A stretch of DNA of 64,000 nt from Diabrotica undecimpunctata (lineage: Eukaryota; Arthropoda; Insecta; Coleoptera; Chrysomelidae): the NCBI RefSeq assembly GCF_040954645.1, contig NC_092808.1, forward strand, positions 20,632,232 through 20,696,231, given 5' to 3'. The notes beneath the pieces were generated by a model, which was not told where the DNA came from, did not search any database, and saw only the letters and a list, made by a program, of their open reading frames with translations. Positions 45,301-56,949 of the stretch are shown here, in pieces; the stretch's first letter is position 1, and each line of letters starts with the position of its first letter. The position numbers were made by a program, and so were the translations under genes.

Positions 45301-45714
45301 ATATAAAAAGCACAACCAAACCAAACAAAACCAAACATCCATAGAAAAGTCAATATAAATGTGTTACCTTAAAAAGACATGTAGCAGTCAATGGTGTAAA
45401 ATGTAAAGAAGCTTAAGATAAGGGGCATTAAATACTTAGGTTGTATAAACAATCAATTGAAACTAAATACAGTTTACAATTTGATTCAAACATAGCACAA
45501 CAAAAGACCATGTGGTTATTGTACATGTAATTTAAAAAAGTATGTAAAAAATAAGTATTTGCCGAGAACTAACAAGATCATAAGATCACATTTCCAATAG
45601 TTTGATATTAATTTAATTTAATTTTTACTTTAGGTAACATTATTAAAAAGATTAAAAGTTTATAGTAATATTATAAAAGGTGTAATGAAGTTACCACAAA
45701 AGGACTAAATCTAG

Positions 45715-46360
45715 ATAAAATAAAGATGCTTGTGACGGATGCGGAGGACAAAATATGAACTCACACATATTCCATGCAGTATATTATTGGTTTAACATCA
45801 AGGGACCTCCAGAATTAGAAGAAAGTAGGATAACTTTTCCGGTACGTGGCCAGTTTCTTGCCAGCAAATAGGGTGTTTGACAGGGTTGATAAATGCCTAA
45901 GAAAACAATCTATAAACAAAAGAGGAATACATAAGCATTTATTAACAGTTTGGTTTAGTAAAAAATTTTGGAACAGAATGGTTCCTTTATGACATTAAGT
46001 CTTTTCAAAACAACTCACAAAAATTGGTGAAATTTTCGATTTAAAAAAAAATCATGAAAATAAACTACAAGATTATATAATAAAAGTTTGGTATTTCTAA
46101 AACTGATCAGGATATGGAACTGGACAGTATTTCGCTGAATAACGCCCGTTTTGCAAAGAAGAAAAAAATCTCTGAAACATATCTTAGAACAGTACTTTGG
46201 CGATATATATCGCGATATGAACGATGAGTATTTAGATTGGTATAAGAAACTCATAGCAACCGAAGGCTGCCATAACGAAGAACAACATCAAAACCCATGT
46301 GACTGCCTGAAAGACGACCATGGTGTACATATTGTTAAGTATATTATTATTTAATGTCCT
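45715..46360 (+). pseudogene. Second DUF7869-like relic, plus strand
   Basis: Plus strand. VTDACDGCGGQNMNSHIFHA, YYWFNIKGPP, ESRITFPVRGQFLASNRVFD and DRVDKCLRK-like blocks, the D.C.GQN-type centre and FPV.G...RVF run seen in this family. Later parts are broken across three frames to about 46360 (ILEQYFGDIYR, an EEQHQNPCDC tail). Opposite orientation to the copy at 42.3-44.6 kb. Confidence 0.55.
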
Positions 46361-47300
46361 CTGGGACCTGCAGCACACATATGTTTTTAAAATCAGTGGT
46401 ATCGGTATAAATCCACCATTTTTTTCACATAAAATGAAACATATTGTGCGTTCAATATTCCAATTGATATATAATAATATACTATCTTTAAAATATTATC
46501 TGATTTAAATTTTTTACCTCAACGGCAAATAAGAGGTAACATTTCTGCATTTAACTCCGAATCGGTTTTACTGGCTTTATTGCGTTTTGGTTGATCGCTC
46601 CTCAAAAAAATCCAAAATAAGAATAGAACAAAACAGAATTCTTGCTGACATTTAAATCGGGACTGTGAGCTAGCCATGGCGTATGGATAATATAAACTTT
46701 ATTTAAGTATTCGCCTATTATTATTATTATAAAGACTGCTGCCAATTATTATTATAATTTTCTATAAAATTTTAGTTCTTTAAGAAGAATCTTAAGATCT
46801 TTACTTTTGTTTTACATTATTTGTACAACTTCTTTCTTTCCGTAAGCTAGTGATTCATATCTTTTATAAACCAATGTCTTGACAGGCCCCTAGGCGGCAA
46901 AAGTGTAGTAATCATATTTTTTGTTTTAGGGAACTTAGATTATTTATAGTGATGATTACTGTCTTATTTCTTTTGTGTCTGGCTGCATGACGGAAGGTCT
47001 ATTCAAAAAAAAATTTTTACCCATGTCTATTGATGCTTTTTCCCGCTACTTGTTTTACATATTTAGTTTAAAATTGCCATGAACAACTTTGTTGTTGTGA
47101 TATCCTTGTTTTCTTTCACGGCCAAAAGATTTTGAAATCAGTATGTTGATGCAACCGTCTACTTGACGTAATAAATGTTTCTACACACCCCGTATACCCG
47201 TAAAATATTCCCCGTAGAAATGATGGGTGTCGTCTAAATATAAACAAGCAAATTAAGTAAAGGGCCGAAGCGTCAAACGATTTATTGCTTAAGTCCCGTT
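46361..47300. other. Unassigned sequence
   Basis: Nothing recognised. Confidence 0.35.
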
Positions 47301-47318
47301 GAAAAGTAAACTAACGTA

Positions 47319-47537
47319 GTGGGTGAACAAATAAACATGGCATCCAGGCGATGCTCTACACGATGCACGCGCTACTCTACAGGCGTCGGCGTCGATTTGT
47401 ATTTGTTACACGTCCTGGTGGCGTCCTATTGTGGCAACACCAGCGATACCCAAACATTTGTTTTCACGAATCCCCGATATTCTCCTAAGGAATGGTTTTC
47501 ATGTAGACCACTCGTCTTTTTTCTAATATCAATTTAA
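47319..47537 (+). CDS. Possible 5' exon or short gene, unrecognised
   Basis: A GC-rich open frame (MGEQINMASRRCSTRCTRYS) with a hydrophobic run DLYLLHVLVASYCGNT that could be a signal peptide. Codon use and GC differ from surroundings. No downstream exon was found and no domain is known; could equally be a regulatory island. Confidence 0.3.
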   Translation: MGEQINMASRRCSTRCTRYSTGVGVDLYLLHVLVASYCGNTSDTQTFVFTNPRYSPKEWFSCRPLVFFLISI

Positions 47538-47753
47538 GCCAGTATTTACATCAATCAATATAAATTAATTTTTATAGTGCATATTATGCCCATACATAAT
47601 TAAAAATTTTGGTCATTTATCGTACGTTGTGATCAACTCTTACCTACAGAATAAAATAATAAAACTTTTTGGATACCAATTATTAAAGTCAGAGATATAT
47701 CCATTTGATCCTTAGTAGGTGCGTAAACTATAATTAGATTTTCCCACAGGAAA

Positions 47754-47807
47754 ATTCTAAGTACTTACAGTATTGTGTGTATTCTAACTACTTACAGTAT
47801 TGTGTGT
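47754..47807. repeat. 27-bp tandem pair
   Basis: ATTCTAAGTACTTACAGTAT plus 7 bp is repeated once with one substitution. Confidence 0.85.
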
Positions 47808-48018
47808 ATTAATGGAATCATTGTGACATTTTTCAATATTTACAGTTGGCAACACCGTCCACACATTTATAACTGACCAAGCATTGAAACATAACTTTAC
47901 TTTTCTCTGCCTTTTATTCGAGGGTGTTTTAGAACTTTTCGCTCTAAGTTTGTGTTGTTTTGTACTATTTTGAGTTGTTTTCGGTAATTAGTGAATTTTG
48001 TTTCATTTAATTCCATCA

Positions 48019-48930
48019 TGGACATTACTCCTAGGAAGCGTGAAAAGATTATCACGTTAAGTGAACACACTTCTATGTCACAAAGAGAAATCGCAAGAAT
48101 GTGTGGAGTGAGTCAGGAAGTAGTAAGCAAGATTTTCAAGCGTTAACGAGAAACGTGATCAATGGATGAGAAAAGGTTACGAAAATGCGGAAAAAAGAGA
48201 AAAGCAACACTAGCAGATGAAAGATTTTTACTTCGAAAGAGTAAACTGAACCCAAGAATAACAAGCCAAGAGCTCCAACAAGATCTAGCAACATCAGGTG
48301 TAGTAATACGCGACTCAACTATTCGGAAAATATTTTTTTAGAATGGTAGATGGACAATTCGTCCAAAGAAAAAACAGCTTCTAACTGAACGAATAAAAAA
48401 AACAAAGGTTATTGTGGACAAAAAATACTCTAATTGGACTGTAGATGACTGATGAAAAGTCCTATTTACAGATGAAACTCATGTTACAGTTCAGGGACAG
48501 TGGTCGAGATGGGTCAGGAAGTCTAACAATGAAAACCTTACACCATCTCATATTGATCAAATCATAAAACATCCTGTCAAAAAAATGTTTTGGGGATGTT
48601 TTTCATTTATGGTGGCTGGATCTTTGTTACCAATCGAAGCCATGATGAACAGCCAAAAATACAAATCCATGTTGGAACAGCGTTTGGTCACAGAACTCCA
48701 TAAATGCCAGCCCCAAGGAAGAGATGTTTCTCCAACAGGACTCTGCTTCCTGTCATAAGTCAAAGCAAATGATGGAATTTTCCAAAAATAAGAGGATTAA
48801 TGTTTTAAATTGGCCCGGTAATTCACCAAGCCCAATTTCCATTGAAAATTTATGGCCATTTGCAAAGCTAGTCTGCGCAAAATCGACTGTACTACAAAGA
48901 TAGAAATGAAAGAAGCGGTTATTTAGGTTT
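48019..48930 (+). pseudogene. Tc1-like transposase, frameshifted
   Basis: Begins MDITPRKREKIITLSEHTSM, a helix-turn-helix (SQREIARMCGVSQEVVSKIF) ending at an in-frame stop, then KLNPRITSQELQQDL, a second helix. After breaks come VLFTDETHVTVQGQWSRWV (first catalytic Asp) and, in a shifted frame, a GNSP..SPISIENLW block where the last acid falls. The QQDSAPCHK-type second Asp region is broken near 48745. Stops at 48143, 48341 and 48450 among others. Terminal repeats not found. Family distinct from the other Tc1 elements here. Confidence 0.75.
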
Positions 48931-49079
48931 GCTGCCATAATATTACATGTCATCATCGACTGCAATGCCAATGCACACCATCTGAAATGGGACAGCCCAA
49001 ACACCAATAAAAAAGGTGATTTTTACACAATCCCCCACAAACCTACAATTATTACAGATTTTATGGAGTATGATGTAGA

Positions 49080-49258
49080 CAAGGAAAAATATTTGGAAAA
49101 CGAGGTCCAGGAAGAAGAAGAACATCTTGGTTAAAGAACCTCAGAATCTGGTTTAATACAACATCTGTGCAGATTTCCCGCGCTGCTGCAGATAAGATGA
49201 AGATTGCCATGATGATCACCAACATTCCTAACGAATGCCTATATACATCAAGTAGATG
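49080..49258 (+). pseudogene. LINE C-terminal tail fragment
   Basis: FGKRGPGRRRTSWLKNLRIW and SRAAADKMKIAMMITNIPNE, the conserved end of the LINE family also seen at 23.75 kb and 9.9 kb. No polymerase or tail repeat. Confidence 0.6.
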
Positions 49259-49329
49259 ATGTAAACATATTAAATTTAGAAAATATACCAATTTGTTATT
49301 TTATAACGAAAGAAGGTAACAACAGTGAC

Positions 49330-49830
49330 ATATTTGTTGTTAAAATATCGGGCATTCCCATTATATTTGAGACCTAGTATAATTAACGATCTTCTATCCG
49401 GTGCAGATAGCCTACAAAAAGACTTAAGAACAGGAGAATAAAACTTGTTTGATATAAATCTTCAAATCTTATGGTATAAATATTTGAAAATGGAATTATA
49501 ATAATTCGACGCTTATTGGTAATACTGGTGAATTAGAAACTATTGAAATAGGGGACTCAGAAACAAGTAAAACTCTTGGACTTAATTGGAACCCCCAGTC
49601 TGATATTTTATCATACTCAGTTTTTTAACCTCCTTTGATCGCTGTTAGTAAAATTGTCCATTTCTCAGCTTCTTGACCAACTATGTTTACTATCTACATT
49701 GACTATAAACGCAAATATCCTTATTCAACAACTTTGGCAATTACATAATTATATCGTGGGACGAGTCTGTGCCAGCATCAATTAACACAAAATGGTCTAC
49801 ATTTCAAAGACTTAAAGCAAATTATTGAGC
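49330..49830 (+). pseudogene. BEL/Pao-type retrotransposon pol fragment
   Basis: Plus strand. NDLLSGADSLQKDL, then LETIEIGDSETSKTLGLNWN, a repair-broken stretch, and WDESVPASINTKWSTFQRLK. The DDLL.GA and KTLGL.W...D steps and the later W.....W.. block are the reverse transcriptase-to-RNase H linker of BEL/Pao elements. Stops throughout; only a few hundred bases remain. Confidence 0.6.
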
Positions 49831-49854
49831 TTAAAATCTCAGACTTCTTCTTCT

Positions 49855-52690
49855 TCTCCTTCCTCCTTAAAAGCAATTTTGCTTGTTCATTGGCGGATTA
49901 TTACCTCTATGGAAGGTTGTCGCTCCATCTTTTGCGCGGTCGTCTGATACTTCTTTTGCCGATTGGTGACTTATCTCTTGCTATTTTGACGACACGGGCC
50001 TTCTATATTCTGCATATGTGGTTATTCCATTCTTTTTTTTTATTTTGTGTCCATTCATTTATACACTGTACGTTACATTCTCATGTCTTTACTTCTCTTT
50101 CGATATCTTAACGTCTTTCCTGTAATTCTTCTCAGTACTCTTATTTCTGCCGTTTCCAGTAGCTTTTGCGTTGTGGTTGTGTCGGGTCTTGTTTCTGAGG
50201 CATATATCATTATTGGTCTTGCACTGGCTTTATAAATTCTTGATTTCATCTTAGTATTAATGCGACTGTTTCGCCATATAGTGTTATTAAGCCATCCTGC
50301 CGTCTATTTGCTTTTTGTTCTTGATCTCTCACTTCTTTGTCCAGGTCTCAATAGCTGGACAGTGTAATTCCCAGGTCTTTTATTTTCATTACTTGTTCAA
50401 TACTGACGCCATAAATTTCTATTTTACATCTGGTTGTCTTTGGAGACTGTCTTGATCTTGTGCTATCAATACTGCGTCGTCTGCGTAACAGAGTATTTCT
50501 TTGTTTCCCATTCTGTATCCTCTTTCTTTGTTTACATTTTTAATGATTTCATCCATGATTAAATTGAAGAGCATGGGGCTAGATAAGTCCCCTTGTCTTA
50601 TTCCGCTGCCTATTTCTATAGATTCTGTAAGTTGTCCATCTATTTTGACTTCCATTTTGTTGTTTTGGTAGATGTTTTCGATATTTTTATAATATTTAGG
50701 GGAACTTCTCTATTATACAGAAGATATTTGAGTCTTACTCTTCCAAACGCTTTCTTTAGGTCAATCGGACACAGAAATACCGGTCTATTATACTTTATTG
50801 ATTTCTCAGTAATTTGCTTTATAACGAATATTGTATTTGTAGACGATCTTCCACTACGAAAACCCCGTTGTTCATCTGCTAAACTATCCTCTGATTTATT
50901 AGTTCTTGTAAAATTTTAGTTATAAGTTTTAGGATAGTATTTAACAAGATTATACCTCTGTAGTTTTCTGGCTGTTTTTCAGCTCCTTTTTTAAATAGTA
51001 GAATTAGTTCGCTTGTTCTCCATTCTTCAGGTAATTAATTGTGTTTTATAATTTTATTAATGAATGTTGTTAATTATTCTGTCATTGCTGCTCCACAATA
51101 TTTTAGTAATTCGTTTGGTATTCCGTCTTTACCTGCTGCTTTTCTGTTCTTCAGCTTTTCAAGTATTTTACGAACTTCATGAACATTTATATTTAGTTCT
51201 TCGTTTGTGGTAATTTCTGGTGTTTCCGGTTCTAGCGTCGTTTGTTCTTTCTCTGCATAGAACATTTTTAGGTAGTCAATCCACGTATCCTTGTCTATGT
51301 GTTTTGGTTCTATCAGTTCCTTTACCTCTGTTTTTTGACGAAGCGCCATGTTTTCTTTCGCAGACCGTAAAAATCACGTTCCATTTCTTTCGAAAAGCGT
51401 TCCTAATAGTGATCATTTTTTATTTTTCTTATAAGTGCATGTGTTTCGTTTCTGATGGTCTTGTAATTATGGTATGCCTCTTGTGTTTTTTGGTTGACAT
51501 GTATTTCAGTTAAGCTTATTTCTTTTCTTTACATTTTTCCTTCACTTCTATACAAAACCATCTTTTTTCACCAAGAACTTCGTTGGACGAGGCTAAGATA
51601 TTAGACTTAATTTTTGCTTAGCTTTCCTCGACTCCATCAATATCTGTGATATATGTGTTTCTGCTTTTTTCGGTTATTTTTTTTTGAATAGCTTGTGGAA
51701 TCATGCTGTAAGCTTTCGACTTTTATCTTTGTGGTGTATTCCGGTGTTTTGTTATCACATATATGTGTTTTCATTCGGATTTTGCACAATACAAATTTAT
51801 GATCGCTTCCTATTTCTGCTGATTACAGTTAGTGCTCTTACATCCAAGATTTGAGAGGGCTGTAATTCTCTATTTGACAGAATATAGTCTATCATAGATC
51901 TTTGTCCTCTACTGTTTTCAGAAGTGTATTTGTATTGTTCTTTGTGAGGAAAAAATATATTATTAATATGTATTTCGTTTATGCTGCAGAGGTCTGACGG
52001 AAGGTCTTCTTTTCATTTTTGATATTTTCATTATATCGCTGTTTTATTCCTAAAACTATATTATTGCCAACACGGGCGTTTAAATCACCCATAATGATTA
52101 TATATTCATAATTTGGTGTCTCGTTTATTACAGTCTAAAGGTGTTCGTAGAAGTTTTTCCTTGTGGTGCTATCTCTGTTGTTCTCTAATGCATAGATTGC
52201 TATCAAATTTAGAGGTTTAAGATCCAGTTTAACTTTTACAGTTACTATTCTGTCAGAAGTATATTTACATTTTTGTACTTGGTGTAAACATTTTTTGTGT
52301 ACTAACAGGGCGACTGCTTCTTTGGCTCTGATTTCTTTCGCAACACCACTGTAAATCATCCATACTAAGATCGAGTGACGGAAGACTCCTAAACGCCACA
52401 TTCTGGGAAAGGCCCGATGGCAGAACGTCAGTTGGTCGCTCAAAAAAGAAATGGAAGGACGCAGGAGCCAGTGATCTACACAAAATGGGAATATAGCAAT
52501 GGGAAATAGCTTCTCAGGACCGACAACAATGGAGGCAAATAGTAAACGCGGCCAATACTCACATAGAGTTGTAGAGCCAAATAATGATGATGACTGTAAA
52601 TCATCAGATAGTCATCTAGACAATTTGACTCTGTCCTTTTTTCTTTGTGTCTTGTAGTGCACATATGTCTATATTTTTTTCTACGAGCTC
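49855..52690 (-). pseudogene. LINE with endonuclease and polymerase, with a nested insertion
   Basis: Minus strand, 5' at about 52690. Endonuclease: LMIYSGVAKEIRAKEAVALL (split by the nested fragment), then YTSDRIVTVKVKLDLKPL and ALENN, with the catalytic GD/N motif region decayed to about 51700. Polymerase: 51349-51074 KNRKAAGKDGIPNELLKY, then 50655-50419 IGSGIRQGDLSSPMLFNLIM and the active site CYADDAVLIAQDQ with YADD intact. C-terminal region and a GAAGAAG-type tail at 49860. The frame is broken at several points. Same family as the relic at 26.9-28.4 kb. Confidence 0.8.
52361..52592 (+). mobile_element. LINE 3' fragment nested in another LINE, with target duplication
   Basis: 232 bp flanked by ACTGTAAATCATC (52348-52360, 52593-52605). 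Encodes VGRSKKKWKD and QDRQQWRQIVNAANTH, the LINE C-terminus, and ends in an ATGATGATG tail. Without it the host endonuclease frame YS-GVAKEIRA is continuous, so the host was inserted first. Confidence 0.85.
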
Positions 52691-52699
52691 TTTTGTAAT

Positions 52700-53870
52700 T
52701 TCTTGCTCTCTTGTGTTTAGAGTCTTAAAATAGAATTATTGAAATTAATTATATGTAATACAAATAAGTACTTATATTTTAGAAATAGACGAATTTTATC
52801 AATTCGTATTCAATAACAATTTGATCATAGTTTACTTCTCGTGAAAATTTGGGTGTAAAAATTAAGAAAACTATTGGGGTGAGCACTCGCCTCAACCTTT
52901 TCATCAGCCTTTTTGAAAATCACCCAGAGCCGTGAAGATTAAAAGAAAATAAAGACCCTTGGTATTAATATTATTCATAACAGCACAAGAAAAGTAGAGC
53001 CTTATTTTAAATATTAATAAACTGTTTGGGTTTGGATGCTCATGTTTCCTATTTTATCATCGCTGGTTCCCTACAATACGATTTTTTTTATAAATTTGTC
53101 TGCCTCTTTAATGACTCCATTACTTTGTTACTTCTTGCACTGGAGAACAATATGTTTTATGGTTTAGAAAACAAACTTAATTCATTGATCAAGCAACTAG
53201 ACATATTTTGACAGTCTTATTTGACAAACATTGCACATGACGTAGATTAGTAGATTGAAAAATTATTTAACGTTTTAGAATCCCTGTTCAAGAGAGCCAA
53301 CAAACAACACATATCTGTTCACAGTATATTTTAAAATGTCACGATATCTCTCCCGATTTATTTGTATTTTAGTGAAATTAAATAACATTACGGTGGCGCA
53401 TACTGAGGCAGTTTTGTTTAGCACTCCTTGACGAAAGAACTATGAATATGGAATGGTATTAGGAACTGCAGCAAAATAGCCATGTTTATTTTAACAGCCA
53501 TACTTTCGATGGGTTTAACTAATATATTAATAGTATAATGTGTAGTTTTAACGGGTTGTGTACATTATTGAAACATTCTCCAGGTAGCTTAATTTCCATT
53601 CATATTAAAACTAGCACAATCATTTTTCTTGTTACCTTAGAGTACTGACCTATGTTTACTGCATAATGTTCATCTTTATTTTACAGGTTGATGATAGCAT
53701 ATTTCTTGCTATACTGCGCACCAATATTAACGCATAATTTTAAAATTTTAATTTTAGCATATAAATCTTCACTATATAAAGATACATACCGGTATTGTGA
53801 AGATTTGTCGATAGAACTGCAAAAAGGCTAGTTTTTATCATATTTTGCATGTCAATTGAAAACGTGAAAG
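52700..53870. other. Unassigned sequence
   Basis: No gene or element recognised; several short AT-rich frames only. Confidence 0.35.
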
Positions 53871-53879
53871 TGTGATGTC

Positions 53880-54100
53880 TGGCCAGGCCAAATTGCAAGA
53901 TTTGTGCAGCAATGTCGTCTGGAGTTTGTAATTCCTGCCATGGTTTGGCCTACGAGAAGTCCAGACCTTAACTCAATAGAAGATGTTTGGGATATGGTCG
54001 GAAGATAACTGGGATAATTACCACAAATCACCTACCTCTAGATGCTTCACGACATTACTTTAGTTGGTTATGAAATTCAGCGCTCCAAGAGATTTGCATC
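53880..54100 (+). pseudogene. Tc1-like transposase C-terminal fragment
   Basis: ARFVQQCRLEFVIPAMVWPT then RSPDLNSIEDVWDMVGR and a stop. Same family as the Tc1 relic at 28.4-31.0 kb (RIVQRYHQEVG). The final Glu region reads NSIED, so it is damaged. No N-terminal part. Confidence 0.65.
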
Positions 54101-54316
54101 GGAACTAATTCAAGCAGGAAATTACGCGGGAATTTTAAAATTTAATTTTGGTGGGAAAATTCAAATAAAGCTTAAAATATTTTAATATAATTTGGTATAT
54201 TTGAAAAAAAAAATTGCATTTGAAATATTAAAATGTGCAAATTATTGTTAGATTCAAATATATACAGTACTATTTACGAAAAAATAAGACAAAATGTAAT
54301 TCAATGTAATGTAATT

Positions 54317-54319
<3 letters not shown>

Positions 54320-54370
<51 letters not shown>
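54320..54370. repeat. TA microsatellite
   Basis: About 25 TA units. Confidence 0.9.
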
Positions 54371-54372
<2 letters not shown>

Positions 54373-54480
54373 AAGGCAAATTAAGTGAACTGTGCACCCA
54401 AGCTTCCAGGCAGTTTACCCTTGCAAAACACTATATTTTGCACAGTATGTAGAGAAAAGACGTTAAAATGAGATATATAG

Positions 54481-54483
<3 letters not shown>

Positions 54484-54544
<61 letters not shown>
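54484..54544. repeat. TA microsatellite
   Basis: About 30 TA units, 110 bp from the previous one; between them is a unique block. Confidence 0.9.
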
Positions 54545-54548
<4 letters not shown>

Positions 54549-54549
54549 A

Positions 54550-54950
54550 AAATTTTAAGATTTATTATTCAAAACACATTACTAATTATCTTACATTTTA
54601 AAACATAGGCTCGTAGTCATTTTGTTCACCATTGTTCATCTGCATGATTTGCATTTTAATTTGGTTAAAAAATGCCGGGAAGAGTGGTTCACTGGACAGC
54701 GAATGCTACGTAATATCGAGTTGTGTTTCATTTAGTTGCCTCACTATCTCGATTTGCGATCTGAGAACGAAGATATATTCGAAGTATCCGCGATAATATG
54801 CAAACAAATACAACCAGCCAACTTTAATTCAACGATTATGGCTTGCAACGAAGATGCTCTTGATTTCGTGTTGTTTTGTCTGTTTTTCATCAGGCAAAAC
54901 AACAATCAGTTCTGTTTTTCAATTATTTTTATTGAGGATTACCAAGCATT
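54550..54950. other. Unassigned sequence
   Basis: A plus-strand frame at 54736-54950 (ends in the TA repeat) has no recognised domain. Confidence 0.3.
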
Positions 54951-54951
54951 T

Positions 54952-54955
<4 letters not shown>

Positions 54956-54996
<41 letters not shown>

Positions 54997-56497
54997 TCAT
55001 GGACAAAAATATCAAATATTTTGGAATTTTTAAATTTTTGTTTTTTCAAAATAAATTCTGGTCAAGCAAGTCGGTTATTGTAAAATAGAGTTTACTTTAA
55101 CAATGTTTAATGAACAGTTTTAAGTTTTTATGCGGAGAAAATTGTGAAAAAAATAAATGTTTAATATTAGATAAATAAGGTTATTTTACTCTAAACTTAA
55201 ATAATAATTTAAATTGCTTAAACAACTGGTTTAAACTGAAAGAAGTGCATGATCAGTAACGAGTATTCCCCCTCTAGCTCGTATTACTGCTTGCATCTTT
55301 CTCAGCATGCTTGCAAGTAAATTTTTGACATATTCTTGGGAAATTGCATTCCATTCATCCTGTGCAGCAAGCCGAAGCTGCTTTATTTGTCGTATGCTGC
55401 ATTTTAGGTGATCCCACATGTGTTCTATTGGATTTAAATCCGGGCTAGACGGTGGCCAATCCAATCTTCCAATTTGGACCTCATCAAGATAATTACTCAC
55501 TATGGCAGCGGCATGTGGTCGAGCATTATCGTGCATTATTGTGAATCTTTCATATCCAATGTAACCAACATATGACAAAATGTGATCTTGCAGGATGTTT
55601 TAAACGTAAGAATCACCAGTCATCCGTCCAATCACTTCCACAAGTGCGGTACGTACCTCACAACTAATACCTTTCCAAAGAATTATGCCATCATCTCCAA
55701 AACTAACGGTCTGGGCGAGACTGCAGCTGGTGAATCGTTCTCCAACTCTTCTATAGACGTAGTTTTGACCATCTGGCTTCCATAATAGGATTCTGGTCTC
55801 ATCAGTGAAAAGAACGTTTTTCCAGTTGTCGATATTCCGCTAAATATGTGTTCTTGCAAATTCCAAACGACGAGCTTTATGATTTTGGAGATGACGTGGA
55901 ACTTTGGCGGGGCGTCTGGGCTTTAAGTTTGCTTCTTTTGATCTTCGTCTAACTGTGTGAACTTACATTAACTTACGAATTAAGAACCAAAAAACGGTCA
56001 TCAATTGCGGTTGTGCAGCTTGGGCGTCCTTGACCAGGCCTTCGTACAAAATTTCCTGTTTCGCGGTACCTTTTTAGAGTATTTGAAACTATAGATTCAG
56101 TTTTGCTGAGACGTCGTGCGATACCTTTTTGTGCATATCCTTCCTCGTACAAAATTACAATACGTGCCACTTAGACTTCATCGCAGTGCCGAATTGGTGG
56201 GATACTTGTTTTAAACTTAGTTAAAGCAAAACAATATTTAATTAAACTTAATAAATTAGACTAAAAATAACCGAATTAGTATGATTTTTCCTTTACGTGA
56301 AAAAAGATTTTTATGATAAAATGTACGAATGACACTAACCACTAAATAAACGTCAAAATAAACATCAAAATATTTCAAACCAGTTGAGTACATCAGCCTA
56401 CTATATGAGTATTATCAGTAATCTAAAATTATTTTGAAATAATAGTGACTAAAAAAAAAATGGAAAATTCCAAAATATTAGATATTTTTGTCCATGA

Positions 56498-56581
<84 letters not shown>
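54956..56581. repeat. TA microsatellite split by a Tc1 element
   Basis: TA tracts at 54956-54993 and 56501-56581 flank the transposon exactly, so the element entered a pre-existing TA array. Confidence 0.85.
54994..56500 (-). mobile_element. Tc1-like transposon, 1.5 kb, nearly complete
   Basis: Inverted ends CACTCATGGACAAAAATAT at 54994 and its reverse at 56500, flanked by TA repeats. Minus-strand transposase: ARIVILYEEGYAQKGIARRL, the helix-turn-helix (56170-55973), RRPGQGRPS, then in a broken stretch NVLFTDETRI (first Asp), SFGDDGIILW, and 55578-55231 with TIMHDNARPHAAAIVSN (second Asp) and WPPSSPDLNPIEHMWDHLK (Glu). All three acids of the DD34E triad are visible; a few stops between 55579 and 55972 break it. 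Confidence 0.85.
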
Positions 56582-56586
<5 letters not shown>

Positions 56587-56949
56587 TAATGTTTGTTATT
56601 TTGAATTTGGCGGACTTTAACACGAAACTGACAGGAGCACCACGCGGTCATAATGGTTCGCTATAATTTGTCAAATTTTGAAAGCATCCATGTTATTCGT
56701 CTTGGTGTCACGGCCATGACAGATATTCATACGTCATGATTTTTTTTTGTTTTTTTCATACCGTCAAAGTTCAAATGGTAAGTTTTTGCTATCGTATCTA
56801 TTCATCTAGCATTTGTTTCATTCCTCAAACACTTAATATGAAATAACTTTAGAGCTCTTTGTATATTCATTTACAAATTTTATGACATAAGGCAAAATGG
56901 CTCTGTCATATTTTGACCATAGGTTTTGTGTTATAATGTAGGTATATAT

